Positions 48,803 to 63,075 of a stretch of DNA of 64,000 bases are shown piece by piece. How positions within the stretch are numbered: the first letter of the stretch is position 1; each line of letters starts with the position of its first letter. Position numbers and translations under genes: made by a program. The notes beneath the pieces were generated by a model. It had not been told where the DNA came from and did no database searches. It saw nothing but the letters and a program-made list of their open reading frames with translations. The stretch lies in NCBI GenBank assembly GCA_037013495.1, contig CM072802.1, positions 64,880,983 to 64,944,982 on the forward strand, in the 5' to 3' direction. The stretch is from Hippophae tibetana. Taxonomy: Eukaryota; Streptophyta; Magnoliopsida; Rosales; Elaeagnaceae.

Positions 48803-50424
48803 TTATTCCAAACACGTGTGAAAAAAATCGCCCAAGAATTCCATCATTTGACACGATTTTGCCCACGAGGTGTTAGACATGCAAATCAATGCCCCCCAAA
48901 GTGGCACCCGAAACCGAGCATTCCTTGTCATCTTCGTATTTTTACAGTGCCAAACATGATATTTTGTGAGCAATAAATCATAGAGGATGAAAGGAATTGC
49001 GTGCAACAAGAACCGACAACTTTGGACGAATATTCTATTTTTCATGATTTTCCGAGACTTCAAAAAATCAGAAAAAATACTTCTTGTGTCCATAAGATTA
49101 TGAAACTCTCCATTATGTGATCAAATATTATTCCAAACACGTGTGAAAAAAATCGCCCAAGAATTCCATCATTTCACACGAGTTTGCCCACGGGGTGTTA
49201 GACAAGCCTGTCATTCCCCCCACAGTGGCACCCGAAACCGAGCATTCCTTGTCATCTTCGTATTTTTACCGTGCCAAACCTGATATTTTGTGAGCAATAA
49301 ATCATAGAGGATGAAAAGAATTGCGTCCAATAAGAACCGACAACTTTGGACGAATATTGTATTTTTCATGATTGTCCGAGAGTTCAAAAAATCACAAAAA
49401 ATACTTCCAGTGTCCATAAGATTATGAAACTCTCCTTTATGTGATCAAATATTATTCCAAACACGTGTGAAAAAAATCGCCCAAGAATTCCATCGTTTGA
49501 CACGAGTTTGCCCACGGGGTGTTAGACATGCCTGTCATTCCCCCCACAGTGGCACCCGAAACCGAGCATTCCTTGTCATCTTCGTATTTTTACCGTGCCA
49601 AACCTGATATTTTGTGAGCAATAAATCATAGAGGATGAAAGGAATTGCGTCCAATAAGAACCGACAACTTTGGACGAATATTGTATTTTTCATGATTGTC
49701 CGAGACTTCAAAAAATCAGAAAAAATACTTCTTGTGTCCATAAGATTATGAAACTCTCCATTATGTGATCAAATATTATTCCAAACATGTGTGAAAAAAA
49801 TCGCCCAAGAATTCCATTGTTTGACACGAGTTTGCCCACGGGGTGTTAGACATGCCTATCAATGCCCCGCACAGTGTCACCCGAAACCGAGCATTCCTTG
49901 TCATCTTCGTATTTTTACCGTGCCAAACCTGATATTTTGTGAGAAATAAATCATAGAGGATGAAAGGAATTGCGTCCAATAAGAACTGACAACTTTGGAC
50001 GAATATTCTATTTTCATGATTTTCCGAGACTTCAAAAAATCACAAAAAATACTTCCAGTGTCCATAAGATTATGAAACTCTCCATTATATGATCAAATAT
50101 TATTCCAAACACGTGTGAAAAAAATCGCCCAAGAATTCCATCATTTGACACGATTTTGCCCACGGAGTGTTAGACATGCAAATCAATGCCCCCCAAAGTG
50201 GCACCCGAAACCGAGCATTCCTTGTCATCTTCGTATTTTTACCGTGCCAAACATGATATTTTGTGAGCAATAAATCATAGAGGATGAAAGGAATTGCGTC
50301 CAACAAGAATCGACAAATTTGGACGAATATTGTTTTTTTCATGATTGTCCGAGACTTCAAAAAATCAGAAAAAATACTTCCTGTGTCCATAAGATTATGA
50401 AACTCTCCATTATGTGATCAAATA

Positions 50425-50749
50425 TTATTCCAAACACGTGTGAAAAAAATCGCCTATGAATTCCATCATCTGACACGAATTTGTCGACGGGGTGTTAGAC
50501 CTGCCTATCAATACCCCACACAGTGGCACCCGAAACCGAGCATTCCTTGTCATCTTCGTATTTTTACCGTGCCAAACCTGATATTTTGTGAGCAATAAAT
50601 CATAGAGGATGAAAGGAATTGCGTCCAACAAGAACTGACAACTTTGGACGAATATTCTATTTTTCATGATTTTCCGAGACTTCAAAAAATTAGAAAAAAT
50701 ACTTCTTGTGTCCATAAGATTATGAAACTCTCCATTATGTGATCAAATA
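50425..50749 (+). repeat. h-type monomer
   Basis: Carries the full set of h front markers (CGCCTATG, CATCATCTG, GACCTGCC, CAATACCCC) and the d-like back, with private AACTGACAAC. It opens the long-period region. Confidence 0.83.
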
Positions 50750-51544
50750 TTATTCCAAACACGTGTGAAAAAAATCGCCCAAGAATTCCATCGTTTGACA
50801 CGAGTTTGCCCACGGGGTGTTAGACATGCCTATCAATGCCCCACACAGTGGCACCCGAAACCGAGCATTCCTTGTCATCTTCGTATTTTTACCGTGCCAA
50901 ACCTGATATTTTGTGAGAAATAAATCATAGAGGATGAAAGGAATTGCGTCCAATAAGAACTGACAACTTTGGACGAATATTCTATTTTCATGATTTTCCG
51001 AGACTTCAAAAAATCACAAAAAATACTTCCAGTGTCCATAAGATTATGAAACTCTCCATTATATGATCAAATATTATTCCAAACACGTGTGAAAAAAATC
51101 GCCCAAGAATTCCATCATTTGACACGATTTTGCCCACGGAGTGTTAGACATGCAAATCAATGCCCCCCAAAGTGGCACCCGAAACCGAGCATTCCTTGTC
51201 ATCTTCGTATTTTTACCGTGCCAAACCTGATATTTGGTGAGCAATAAATCATAGAGGATGAAAGGAATTGCGTCCAATAAGAACCGACAACTTTGGACGA
51301 ATATTGTATTTTTCATGATTGTCCGAGAGTTCAAAAAATCACAAAAAATACTTCCAGTGTCCATAAGATTATGAAACTCTCCTTTATGTGATCAAATATT
51401 ATTCCAAACACGTGTGAAAAAAATCGCCCAAGAATTCCATCGTTTGACACGAGTTTGCCCACGGGGTGTTAGACATGCCTATCAATGCCCCACACAGTGG
51501 CACCCGAAACCGAGCATTCCTTGTCATCTTCGTATTTTTACCGT

Positions 51545-54500
51545 GCCAAACATGATATTTTGTGAGCAATAAATCATAGAGGATGGAAGGAATTGCGTGC
51601 AACAAGAACCGACAACTTTGGACGAATATTCTATTTTCATGATTTTCCGAGACTTCAAAAAATCACAAAAAATACTTCCAGTGTCCATAAGATTATGAAA
51701 CTCTCCATTATATGATCAAATATTATTCCAAACACGTGTGAAAAAAATCGCCCAAGAATTCCATCATTTGACACGATTTTGCCCACGAGGTGTTAGACAT
51801 GCAAATCAATGCCCCCCAAAGTGGCACCCGAAACCGAGCATTCCTTGTCATCTTCGTATTTTTACCGTGCCAAACATGATATTTTGTGAGCAATAAATCA
51901 TAGAGGATGGAAGGAATTGCGTGCAACAAGAACCGACAACTTTGGACGAATATTCTATTTTTCATGATTTTCCGAGACTTCAAAAAATCAGAAAAAATAC
52001 TTCTTGTGTCCATAAGATTATGAAACTCTCCATTATGTGATCAAATATTATTCCAAACACGTGTGAAAAAAATCGCCCAAGAATTCCATCATTTCACACG
52101 AGTTTGCCCACGGGGTGTTAGACAAGCCTGTCATTCCCCCCACAGTGGCACCCGAAACCGAGCATTCCTTGTCATCTTCGCATTTTTACCGTGCCAAACC
52201 TGATATTTTGTGAGCAATAAATCATAGAGGATGAAAGGAATTGCGTCCAATAAGAACCGACAACTTTGGACGAATATTGTATTTTTCATGATTGTCCGAG
52301 AGTTCAAAAAATCACAAAAAATACTTCCAATGTCCATAAGATTATGAAACTCTCCTTTATGTGATCAAATATTATTCCAAACACGTGTGAAAAAAATCGC
52401 CCAAGAATTCCATCGTTTGACACGAGTTTGCCCACGGGGTGTTAGACATGCCTGTCATTCCCCCCACAGTGGCACCCGAAACCGAGCATTCCTTGTCATC
52501 TTCGTATTTTTACCGTGCCAAACCTGATATTTTGTGAGCAATAAATCATAGAGGATGGAAGGAATTGCGTGCAACAAGAACCGACAACTTTGGACGAATA
52601 TTGTATTTTTCATGATTGTCCGAGACTTCAAAAAATCAGAAAAAATACTTCTTTTGTCCATAAGATTATGAACTCTCCATTATGTGATCAAATATTATTC
52701 CAAACATGTGTGAAAAAAATCGCCCAAGAATTCCATCGTTTGACACGAGTTTGCCCACGGGGTGTTAGACATGCCTATCAATGCCCCGCACAGTGGCACC
52801 CGAAACCGAGCATTCCTTGTCATCTTCGTATTTTTACCGTGCCAAACCTGATATTTTGTGAGAAATAAATCATAGAGGATGAAAGGAATTGCGTCCAATA
52901 AGAACTGACAACTTTGGACGAATATTCTATTTTCATGATTTTCCGAGACTTCAAAAAATCACAAAAAATACTTCCAGTGTCCATAAGATTATGAAACTCT
53001 CCATTATATGATCAAATATTATTCCAAACACGTGTGAAAAAAATCGCCCAAGAATTCCATCATTTGACACGATTTTGCCCACGGAGTGTTAGACATGCAA
53101 ATCAATGCCCCCCAAAGTGGAACCCAAAACCGAGCATTCCTTGTCATCTTCGTATTTTTACCGTGCCAAACATGATATTTTGTGAGCAATAAATCATAGA
53201 GGATGAAAGGAATTGCGTCCAACAAGAATCGACAACTTTGGACGAATATTGTTTTTTTCATGATTGTCTGAGACTTCAAAAAATCAGAAAAAATACTTCC
53301 TGTGTCCATAAGATTATGAAACTCTCCATTATATGATCAAATATTATTCCAAACACGTGTTAAAAATATCGCCCAAGAATTCCATCGTTTGACACGATTT
53401 TGCCCACGGGGTGTTAGACATGCCTATCAATGCCCCACACAGTGGCAACCGAAACCGAGCATTCCTTGTCATCTTCGTATTTTTACCGTGCCAAACCTGA
53501 TATTTGGTGAGCAATAAATCATAGAGGATGAAAGGAATTGCGTCCAACAAGAACCGACAACTTTGGACGAATATTGTATTTTTCATGATTGTCCGAGAGT
53601 TCAAAAAATCACAAAAAATAATTCCTGTGTCCATAAGATTATGAAACTCTCCATTATGTGATCAAATATTATTCCACACACGTGTGAAAAAAATCGCCTA
53701 TGAATTCCATCATCTGACACGAATTTGTCGACGGGGTGTTAGACCTGCCTATCAATACCCCACACAGTGGCACCCGAAACTGAGCATTCCTTGTCATCTT
53801 CGTATTTTTACCGTGCCAAACCTGATATTTTGTGAGCAATAAATCATAGAGGATGAAAGGAATTGCGTCCAACAAGAACCGACAACTTTGGACGAATATT
53901 CTATTTTTCATGATTTTCCGAGACTTCAAAAAATTAGAAAAAATACTTCTTGTGTCCATAAGATTATGAAACTCTCCATTATGTGATCAAATATTATTCC
54001 AAACACGTGTGAAAAAAATCGCCCAAGAATTCCATCGTTTGACACGAGTTTGCCCACGGGGTGTTAGACATGCCTATCAATGCCCCACACAGTGGCACCC
54101 GAAACCGAGCATTCCTTGTCATCTTCGTATTTTTACCGTGCCAAACCTGATATTTTGTGAGAAATAAATCATAGAGGATGAAAGGAATTGCGTCCAATAA
54201 GAACCGACAACTTTGGACGAATATTCTATTTTCATGATTTTCCGAGACTTCAAAAAATCACAAAAAATACTTCCAGTGTCCATAAGATTATGAAACTCTC
54301 CATTATATGATCAAATATTATTCCAAACACGTGTGAAAAAAATCGCCCAAGAATTCCATCATTTGACACGATTTTGCCCACGGGGTGTTAGACATGCAAA
54401 TCAATGCCCCCCAAAGTGGCACCCGAAACCGAGCATTCCTTGTCATCTTCGTATTTTTACCGTGCCAAACATGATATTTTGTGAGCAATAAATCATAGAG

Positions 54501-54780
54501 GATGAAAGGAATTGCGTCCAACAAGAACCGACAACTTTGGACGAATATTGTTTTTTTCATGATTGTCCGAGAGTTCAAAAAATCACAAAAAATACTTCCT
54601 GTGTCCATAAGATTATGAAACTCTCCATTATGTGATCAAATATTATTCCAAACACGTGTTAAAAAAATCGCCCAAGAATTCCATCATTTGACACGAGTTT
54701 GCCCACGGGGTGTTAGACATGCAAATCAATGCCCCCCAAAGTGGCACCCGAAACCGAGCATTCCTTGTCATCTTCGTATT
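51545..54780 (+). repeat. 14-monomer-period duplication, copy 1 (offset 4541 b, about ten monomers shared)
   Basis: Matches 56086-59321 at a constant offset of 4541. Shared rare markers include GGATGGAAGG with GCGTGCAACAAG, GACAAGCCTG near 52123 and 56664, TTCGCATTTTTACC near 52177 and 56718, CTTCTTTTGTCC near 52650 and 57191, and GATTATGAACTCTCC (a lost A) near 52664 and 57205. The h monomer at 53669 pairs with the one at 58210. Agreement ends where the fronts and backs of the flanking monomers change type. Confidence 0.85.
53669..53993 (+). repeat. h-type monomer
   Basis: Same h markers as at 24805, preceded by b and c-like monomers and followed by a. Private AAACTGAGC near 53778. Confidence 0.83.
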
Positions 54781-55291
54781 TTTACCGTGCCAAACCTGAT
54801 ATTTTGTGAGCAATAAATCATAAAGGATGAAAGGAATTGCGTCCAACAAGAACCGACAACTTTGGACGAATATTCTATTTTCATGATTTTCCGAGAGTTC
54901 AATAAATCACAAAAAATACTTCCTGTGTCCATAAGATTATGAAACTCTCCATTATGTGATCAAATATTATTCCAAACACGTGTGAAAAAAATCTCCCAAG
55001 AATTCCATCGTTTGACACGAGTTTGCCCACGGGGTGTTAGACATGCCTATCAATGCCACACATAGTGGCACCCGAAACCGAGCATTCCTTGTCATCTTCG
55101 TATTTTTACCGTGCCAAACCTGATATTTTGTGAGCAATTAATCATAGAGGATGAAAGGAATTGCGTCCAACAAGAACCGACAAATTTGGACGAATATTGT
55201 ATTTTTCATGATTTTCCGAGACTTCAAAAAATTAGAAAAAATACTTCTTGTGTCCATAAGATTATGAAACTCTCCATTATGTGATCAAATA

Positions 55292-55615
55292 TTATTCCAA
55301 ACACGTGTGAACAAAATCGCCCAAGAATTCCATCGTTTGACACGAGTTTGCCCACGGGGTGTTAGACATGCCTATCAATGCCCCACACAGTGGCACCCGA
55401 AACCGAGCATTCCTTGTCATCTTCGTATTTTTACCGTGCCAAACCTGATATTTTGTGAGAAATAAATCATAGAGGATGAAAGGAATTGCGTCCAATAAGA
55501 ACCGACAACTTTGGACGAATATTCTATTTTCATGATTTTCCGAGACTTCAAAAAATCACAAAAAATACTTCCAGTGTCCATAAGATTATGAAACTCTCCA
55601 TTATATGATCAAATA
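55292..55615 (+). repeat. Marker monomer with GTGAACAAAATCG, second copy
   Basis: Shares the broken A run with the monomer at 46857. It lies just upstream of the second CCATGCAAAACC monomer, whereas its partner lies five monomers upstream of the first, so intervening monomers were lost or gained. Confidence 0.75.
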
Positions 55616-55939
55616 TTATTCCAAACACGTGTGAAAAAAATCGCCCAAGAATTCCATCATTTGACACGATTTTGCCCACGAGGTGTTAGACATGCAAATC
55701 AATGCCCCCCAAAGTGGCACCCGAAACCGAGCATTCCTTGTCATCTTCGTATTTTTACCATGCAAAACCTGATATTTTGTGAGCAATAAATCATAGAGGA
55801 TGAAAGGAATTGCGTCCAACAAGGACCGACAACTTTGGACGAATATTCTATTTTCATGATTTTCCGAGACTTCAAAAAATCACAAAAAATACTTCCAGTG
55901 TCCATAAGATTATGAAACTCTCCATTATATGATCAAATA
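55616..55939 (+). repeat. Marker monomer with CCATGCAAAACC and AAGGACCGAC, second copy
   Basis: Repeats both private changes of the monomer at 48479. It is followed by two nearly identical monomers (55940 and 56264, both with GGATGGAAGG), where the first copy has one counterpart (48803), an expansion by one monomer. Confidence 0.85.
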
Positions 55940-56085
55940 TTATTCCAAACACGTGTGAAAAAAATCGCCCAAGAATTCCATCATTTGACACGATTTTGCC
56001 CACGAGGTGTTAGACATGCAAATCAATGCCCCCCAAAGTGGCACCCGAAACCGAGCATTCCTTGTCATCTTCGTATTTTTACCGT

Positions 56086-59000
56086 GCCAAACATGATATT
56101 TTGTGAGCAATAAATCATAGAGGATGGAAGGAATTGCGTGCAACAAGAACCGACAACTTTGGACGAATATTCTATTTTCATGATTTTCCGAGACTTCAAA
56201 AAATCACAAAAAATACTTCCAGTGTCCATAAGATTATGAAACTCTCCATTATATGATCAAATATTATTCCAAACACGTGTGAAAAAAATCGCCCAAGAAT
56301 TCCATCATTTGACACGATTTTGCCCACGAGGTGTTAGACATGCAAATCAATGCCCCCCAAAGTGGCACCCGAAACCGAGCATTCCTTGTCATCTTCGTAT
56401 TTTTACCGTGCCAAACATGATATTTTGTGAGCAATAAATCATAGAGGATGGAAGGAATTGCGTGCAACAAGAACCGACAACTTTGGACGAATATTCTATT
56501 TTTCATGATTTTCCGAGACTTCAAAAAATCAGAAAAAATACTTCTTGTGTCCATAAGATTATGAAACTCTCCATTATGTGATCAAATATTATTCCAAACA
56601 CGTGTGAAAAAAATCGCCCAAGAATTCCATCATTTCACACGAGTTTGCCCACGGGGTGTTAGACAAGCCTGTCATTCCCCCCACAGTGGCACCCGAAACC
56701 GAGCATTCCTTGTCATCTTCGCATTTTTACCGTGCCAAACCTGATATTTTGTGAGCAATAAATCATAGAGGATGAAAGGAATTGCGTCCAATAAGAACCG
56801 ACAACTTTGGACGAATATTGTATTTTTCATGATTGTCCGAGAGTTCAAAAAATCACAAAAAATACTTCCAGTGTCCATAAGATTATGAAACTCTCCTTTA
56901 TGTGATCAAATATTATTCCAAACACGTGTGAAAAAAATCGCCCAAGAATTCCATCGTTTGACACGAGTTTGCCCACGGGGTGTTAGACATGCCTGTCATT
57001 CCCCCCACAGTGGCACCCGAAACCGAGCATTCCTTGTCATCTTCGTATTTTTACCGTGCCAAACCTGATATTTTGTGAGCAATAAATCATAGAGGATGGA
57101 AGGAATTGCGTGCAACAAGAACCGACAACTTTGGACGAATATTGTATTTTTCATGATTGTCCGAGACTTCAAAAAATCAGAAAAAATACTTCTTTTGTCC
57201 ATAAGATTATGAACTCTCCATTATGTGATCAAATATTATTCCAAACATGTGTGAAAAAAATCGCCCAAGAATTCCATCGTTTGACACGAGTTTGCCCACG
57301 GGGTGTTAGACATGCCTATCAATGCCCCGCACAGTGGCACCCGAAACCGAGCATTCCTTGTCATCTTCGTATTTTTACCGTGCCAAACCTGATATTTTGT
57401 GAGAAATAAATCATAGAGGATGAAAGGAATTGCGTCCAATAAGAACTGACAACTTTGGACGAATATTCTATTTTCATGATTTTCCGAGACTTCAAAAAAT
57501 CACAAAAAATACTTCCAGTGTCCATAAGATTATGAAACTCTCCATTATATGATCAAATATTATTCCAAACACGTGTGAAAAAAATCGCCCAAGAATTCCA
57601 TCATTTGACACGATTTTGCCCACGGAGTGTTAGACATGCAAATCAATGCCCCCCAAAGTGGCACCCGAAACCGAGCATTCCTTGTCATCTTCGTATTTTT
57701 ACCGTGCCAAACATGATATTTTGTGAGCAATAAATCATAGAGGATGAAAGGAATTGCGTCCAACAAGAATCCACAACTTTGGACGAATATTGTTTTTTTC
57801 ATGATTGTCCGAGACTTCAAAAAATCAGAAAAAATACTTCCTGTGTCCATAAGATTATGAAACTCTCCATTATATGATCAAATATTATTCCAAACACGTG
57901 TTAAAAAAATCGCCCAAGAATTCCATCGTTTGACACGATTTTGCCCACGGGGTGTTAGACATGCCTATCAATGCCCCACACAGTGGCACCCGAAACCGAG
58001 CATTCCTTGTCATCTTCGTATTTTTACCGTGCCAAACCTGATATTTGGTGAGCAATAAATCATAGAGGATGAAAGGAATTGCGTCCAACAAGAACCGACA
58101 ACTTTGGACGAATATTGTATTTTTCATGATTGTCCGAAAGTTCAAAAAATCACAAAAAATACTTCCTGTGTCCATAAGATTATGAAACTCTCCATTATGT
58201 GATCAAATATTATTCCAAACACGTGTGAAAAAAATCGCCTATGAATTCCATCATCTGACACGAATTTGTCGACGGGGTGTTAGACCTGCCTATCAATACC
58301 CCACACAGTGGCACCCGAAACCGAGCATTCCTTGTCATCTTCGTATTTTTACCGTGCCAAACCTGATATTTTGTGAGCAATAAATCATAGAGGATGAAAG
58401 GAATTGCGTCCAACAAGAACCGACAACTTTGGACGAATATTCTATTTTTCATGATTTTCCGAGACTTCAAAAAATTAGAAAAAATACTTCTTGTGTCCAT
58501 AAGATTATGAAACTCTCCATTATGTGATCAAATATTATTCCAAACACGTGTGAAAAAAATCGCCCAAGAATTCCATCGTTTGACACGAGTTTGCCCACGG
58601 GGTGTTAGACATGCCTATCAATGCCCCACACAGTGGCACCCGAAACCGAGTATTCCTTGTCATCTTCGTATTTTTACCGTGCCAAACCTGATATTTTGTG
58701 AGAAATAAATCATAGAGGATGAAAGGAATTGCGTCCAATAAGAACCGACAACTTTGGACGAATATTCTATTTTCATGATTTTCCGAGACTTCAAAAAATC
58801 ACAAAAAATACTTCCAGTGTCCATAAGATTATGAAACTCTCCATTATATGATCAAATATTATTCCAAACACGTGTGAAAAAAATCGCCCAAGAATTCCAT
58901 CATTTGACACGATTTTGCCCACGGGGTGTTAGACATGCAAATCAATGCCCCCCAAAGTGGCACCCGAAACCGAGCATTCCTTGTCATCTTCGTATTTTTA

Positions 59001-59321
59001 CCGTGCCAAACCTGATATTTTGTGAGCAATAAATCATAGAGGATGAAATGAATTGCGTCCAACAAGAACCGACAACTTTGGACGAATATTGTTTTTTTCA
59101 TGATTGTCCGAGAGTTCAAAAAATCACAAAAAATACTTCCTGTGTCCATAAGATTATGAAACTCGCCATTATGTGATCAAATATTATTCCAAACACGTGT
59201 TAAAAAAATCGCCCAAGAATTCCATCGTTTGACACGAGTTTGCCCACGGGGTGTTAGACATGCAAATCAATGCCCCCCAAAGTGGCACCCGAAACCGAGC
59301 ATTCCTTGTCATCTTCGTATT
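56086..59321 (+). repeat. 14-monomer-period duplication, copy 2
   Basis: Second copy of 51545-54780. Copy-specific changes include AAGAATCCACAAC (near 57766), TCCGAAAGTTC (near 58134), GAGTATTCC (near 58648), GAAATGAATTGCG (near 59045) and AACTCGCCATT (near 59160). They allow later copies of this block to be traced further right. Confidence 0.85.
58210..58534 (+). repeat. h-type monomer
   Basis: h markers as elsewhere; partner of 53669 at offset 4541. The next monomer (58535, a) has GAGTATTCC, shared only with 62103. Confidence 0.83.
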
Positions 59322-59615
59322 TTTACCGTGCCAAACCTGATATTTTGTGAGAAATAAATCATAGAGGATGAAAGGAATTGCGTCCAATAAGAACCGACAA
59401 CTTTGGACGAATATTCTATTTTCATGATTTTCCGAGACTTCAAAAAATCACAAAAAATACTTCCAGTGTCCATAAGATTATGAAACTCTCCATTATATGA
59501 TCAAATATTATTCCAAACACGTGTGAAAAAAATCGCCCAAGAATTCCATCATTTGACACGATTTTGCCCACGGGGTGTTAGACATGCAAATCAATGCCCC
59601 CCAAAGTGGCACCCG

Positions 59616-60766
59616 AAACCGAGCATTCCTTGTCATCTTCGTATTTTTACCGTGCCAAACCTGATATTTTGTGAGCAATAAATCATAGAGGATGGAAGGA
59701 ATTGCGTGCAACAAGAACCGACAACTTTGGACGAATATTGTATTTTTCATGATTGTCCGAGACTTCAAAAAATCAGAAAAAATACTTCTTTTGTCCATAA
59801 GATTATGAACTCTCCATTATGTGATCAAATATTATTCCAAACATGTGTGAAAAAAATCGCCCAAGAATTCCATCGTTTGACACGAGTTTGCCCACGGGGT
59901 GTTAGACATGCCTATCAATGCCCCGCACAGTGGCACCCGAAACCGAGCATTCCTTGTCATCTTCGTATTTTTACCGTGCCAAACCTGATATTTTGTGAGA
60001 AATAAATCATAGAGGATGAAAGGAATTGCGTCCAATAAGAACTGACAACTTTGGACGAATATTCTATTTTCATGATTTTCCGAGACTTCAAAAAATCACA
60101 AAAAATACTTCCAGTGTCCATAAGATTATGAAACTCTCCATTATATGATCAAATATTATTCCAAACACGTGTGAAAAAAATCGCCCAAGAATTCCATCAT
60201 TTGACACGATTTTGCCCACGGAGTGTTAGACATGCAAATCAATGCTCCCCAAAGTGGCACCCGAAACCGAGCATTCCTTGTCATCTTCGTATTTTTACCG
60301 TGCCAAACATGATATTTTGTGAGCAATAAATCATAGAGGATGAAAGGAATTGCGTCCAACAAGAATCCACAACTTTGGACGAATATTGTTTTTTTCATGA
60401 TTGTCCGAGACTTCAAAAAATCAGAAAAAATACTTCCTGTGTCCATAAGATTATGAAACTCTCCATTATATGATCAAATATTATTCCAAACACGTGTTAA
60501 AAAAATCGCCCAAGAATTCCATCGTTTGACACGATTTTGCCCACGGGGTGTTAGACATGCCTATCAATGCCCCACACAGTGGCACCCGAAACCGAGCATT
60601 CCTTGTCATCTTCGTATTTTTACCGTGCCAAACCTGATATTTGGTGAGCAATAAATCATAGAGGATGAAAGGAATTGCGTCCAACAAGAACCGACAACTT
60701 TGGACGAATATTGTATTTTTCATGATTGTCCGAAAGTTCAAAAAATCACAAAAAATACTTCCTGTG
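59616..60766 (+). repeat. Eight-monomer-period copy of 57020-58170 (offset 2596 b)
   Basis: Repeats, in order, GGATGGAAGG with GCGTGCAACAAG, CTTCTTTTGTCC, GATTATGAACTC, AAGAATCCACAAC and TCCGAAAGTTC at an offset of 2596. Left of about 59616 the monomer front is b-like, whereas the source is f-like. Right of about 60766 the sequence jumps to GATTATGAACTC again. Both edges are therefore recombination breakpoints inside monomers. Confidence 0.82.
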
Positions 60767-60803
60767 CCATAAGATTATGAACTCTCCATTATGTGATCAA
60801 ATA

Positions 60804-62102
60804 TTATTCCAAACATGTGTGAAAAAAATCGCCTATGAATTCCATCGTTTGACACGAGTTTGCCCACGGGGTGTTAGACATGCCTATCAATGCCCCGCAC
60901 AGTGGCACCCGAAACCGAGCATTCCTTGTCATCTTCGTATTTTTACCGTGCCAAACCTGATATTTTGTGAGAAATAAATCATAGAGGATGAAAGGAATTG
61001 CGTCCAATAAGAACTGACAACTTTGGACGAATATTCTATTTTCATGATTTTCCGAGACTTCAAAAAATCACAAAAAATACTTCCAGTGTCCATAAGATTA
61101 TGAAACTCTCCATTATATGATCAAATATTATTCCAAACACGTGTGAAAAAAATCGCCCAAGAATTCCATCATTTGACACGATTTTGCCCACGGGGTGTTA
61201 GACATGCAAATCAATGCCCCCCAAAGTGGCACCCGAAACCGAGCATTCCTTGTCATCTTCGTATTTTTATCGTGCCAAACATGATATTTTGTGAGCAATA
61301 AATCATAGAGGATGAAAGGAATTGCGTCCAACAAGAATCCACAACTTTGGACGAATATTGTTTTTTTCATGATTGTCCGAGACTTCAAAAAATCACAAAA
61401 AATACTTCCTGTGTCCATAAGATTATGAAACTCGCCATTATGTGATCAAATATTATTCCAAACACGTGTTAAAAAAATCGCCCAAGAATTCCATCGTTTG
61501 ACACGAGTTTGCCCACGGGGTGTTAGACATGCAAATCAATGCCCCACACAGTGGCACCCGAAACCGAGCATTCCTTGTCATCTTCGTATTTTTACCGTGC
61601 CAAACCTGATATTTGGTGAGCAATAAATCATAGAGGATGAAAGGAATTGCGTCCAACAAGAACCGACAACTTTGGACGAATATTGTATTTTTCATGATTT
61701 TCCGAGACTTCAAAAAATCACAAAAAATACTTCCTGTGTCCATAAGATTATGAAACTCTCCATTATGTGATCAAATATTATTCCAAACACGTGTGAAAAA
61801 AATCGCCCAAGAATTCCATCATTTGACACGATTTTGCCGACGGGGTGTTAGACCTGCCTATCAATACCCCACACAGTGGCACCCGAAACCGAGCATTCCT
61901 TGTCATCTTCGTATTTTTACCGTGCCAAACCTGATATTTTGTGAGCAATAAATCATAGAGGATGGAAGGAATTGCGTGCAACAAGAACCGACAACTTTGG
62001 ACGAATATTGTATTTTTCATGATTTTCCGAGACTTCAAAAAATTAGAAAAAATACTTCTTTTGTCCATAAGATTATGAAACTCTCCATTATGTGATCAAA
62101 TA
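60804..62102 (+). repeat. Cluster of chimeric monomers
   Basis: The monomer at 60804 joins an h start (CGCCTATGAATTCC) to an a front (CATCGTTTGACACGAG). The monomer at 61453 joins CAAATCAATGCC of one type to CCCACACAG of another and has GATATTTGGTGAG. The monomer at 61778 has a b-like start, then the h stretch GACCTGCC with CAATACCCC, then GGATGGAAGG and GCGTGCAACAAG, then the AAAATTAGAAAA d/h back and CTTCTTTTGTCC. Such patchworks fit conversion tracts shorter than a monomer. Confidence 0.8.
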
Positions 62103-63075
62103 TTATTCCAAACACGTGTGAAAAAAATCGCCCAAGAATTCCATCGTTTGACACGAGTTTGCCCACGGGGTGTTAGACATGCCTATCAATGCCCCACACA
62201 GTGGCACCCGAAACCGAGTATTCCTTGTCATCTTCGTATTTTTACCGTGCCAAACCTGATATTTTGTGAGAAATAAATCATAGAGGATGAAAGGAATTGC
62301 GTCCAATAAGAACCGACAACTTTGGACGAATATTCTATTTTCATGATTTTCCGAGACTTCAAAAAATCACAAAAAATACTTCCAGTGTCCATAAGATTAT
62401 GAAACTCTCCATTATATGATCAAATATTATTCCAAACACGTGTGAAAAAAATCGCCCAAGAATTCCATCATTTGACACGATTTTGCCCACGGGGTGTTAG
62501 ACATGCAAATCAATGCCCCCCAAAGTGGCACCCGAAACCGAGCATTCCTTGTCATCTTCGTATTTTTACCGTGCCAAACCTGATATTTTGTGAGCAATAA
62601 ATCATAGAGGATGAAATGAATTGCGTCCAACAAGAACCGACAACTTTGGACGAATATTGTTTTTTTCATGATTGTCCGAGAGTTCAAAAAATCACAAAAA
62701 ATACTTCCTGTGTCCATAAGATTATGAAACTCGCCATTATGTGATCAAATATTATTCCAAACACGTGTTAAAAAAATCGCCCAAGAATTCCATCGTTTGA
62801 CACGAGTTTGCCCACGGGGTGTTAGACATGCAAATCAATGCCCCCCAAAGTGGCACCCGAAACCGAGCATTCCTTGTCATCTTCGTATTTTTACCGTGCC
62901 AAACCTGATATTTTGTGAGAAATAAATCATAGAGGATGAAAGGAATTGCGTCCAATAAGAACCGACAACTTTGGACGAATATTCTATTTTCATGATTTTC
63001 CGAGACTTCAAAAAATCACAAAAAATACTTCCAGTGTCCATAAGATTATGAAACTCTCCATTATATGATCAAATA
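62103..63075 (+). repeat. Three-monomer copy of 58535-59507 (offset 3568 b)
   Basis: GAGTATTCC, GAAATGAATTGCG and AACTCGCCATT recur at exactly 3568 bases, 11 monomers after the source. Confidence 0.85.

Larger units (their letters stand above)
43613..50424 (+). repeat. Mosaic satellite region of 21 monomers without a clear HOR
   Basis: All monomers are of the same family but the type order is not periodic. Familiar short segments appear, such as f-a-b at 44261-45233 and a-b-c-like at 46857-47830. Several hybrids are also present. The monomer at 43613 joins an f-like front to a back with GCGTGCAACAAG, the one at 45234 carries unusual changes (AACTGACAACTTTCGACG, ATAATCTATT), and the one at 45559 is h-like with GACGCGGTG. 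No foreign DNA is inserted. Confidence 0.75.

Noticed and set aside
52569-52868. Plus-strand open frame of 99 codons, repeated at 57110 and 59706, with shorter relatives at 5038, 7309 and 60726.
   Set aside because: These frames arise only where a one-base deletion (GATTATGAACTC, or CAAAAATCAG and AAGGAATGCG) joins two frames of the satellite. They run across monomer boundaries and were copied with the HOR block.
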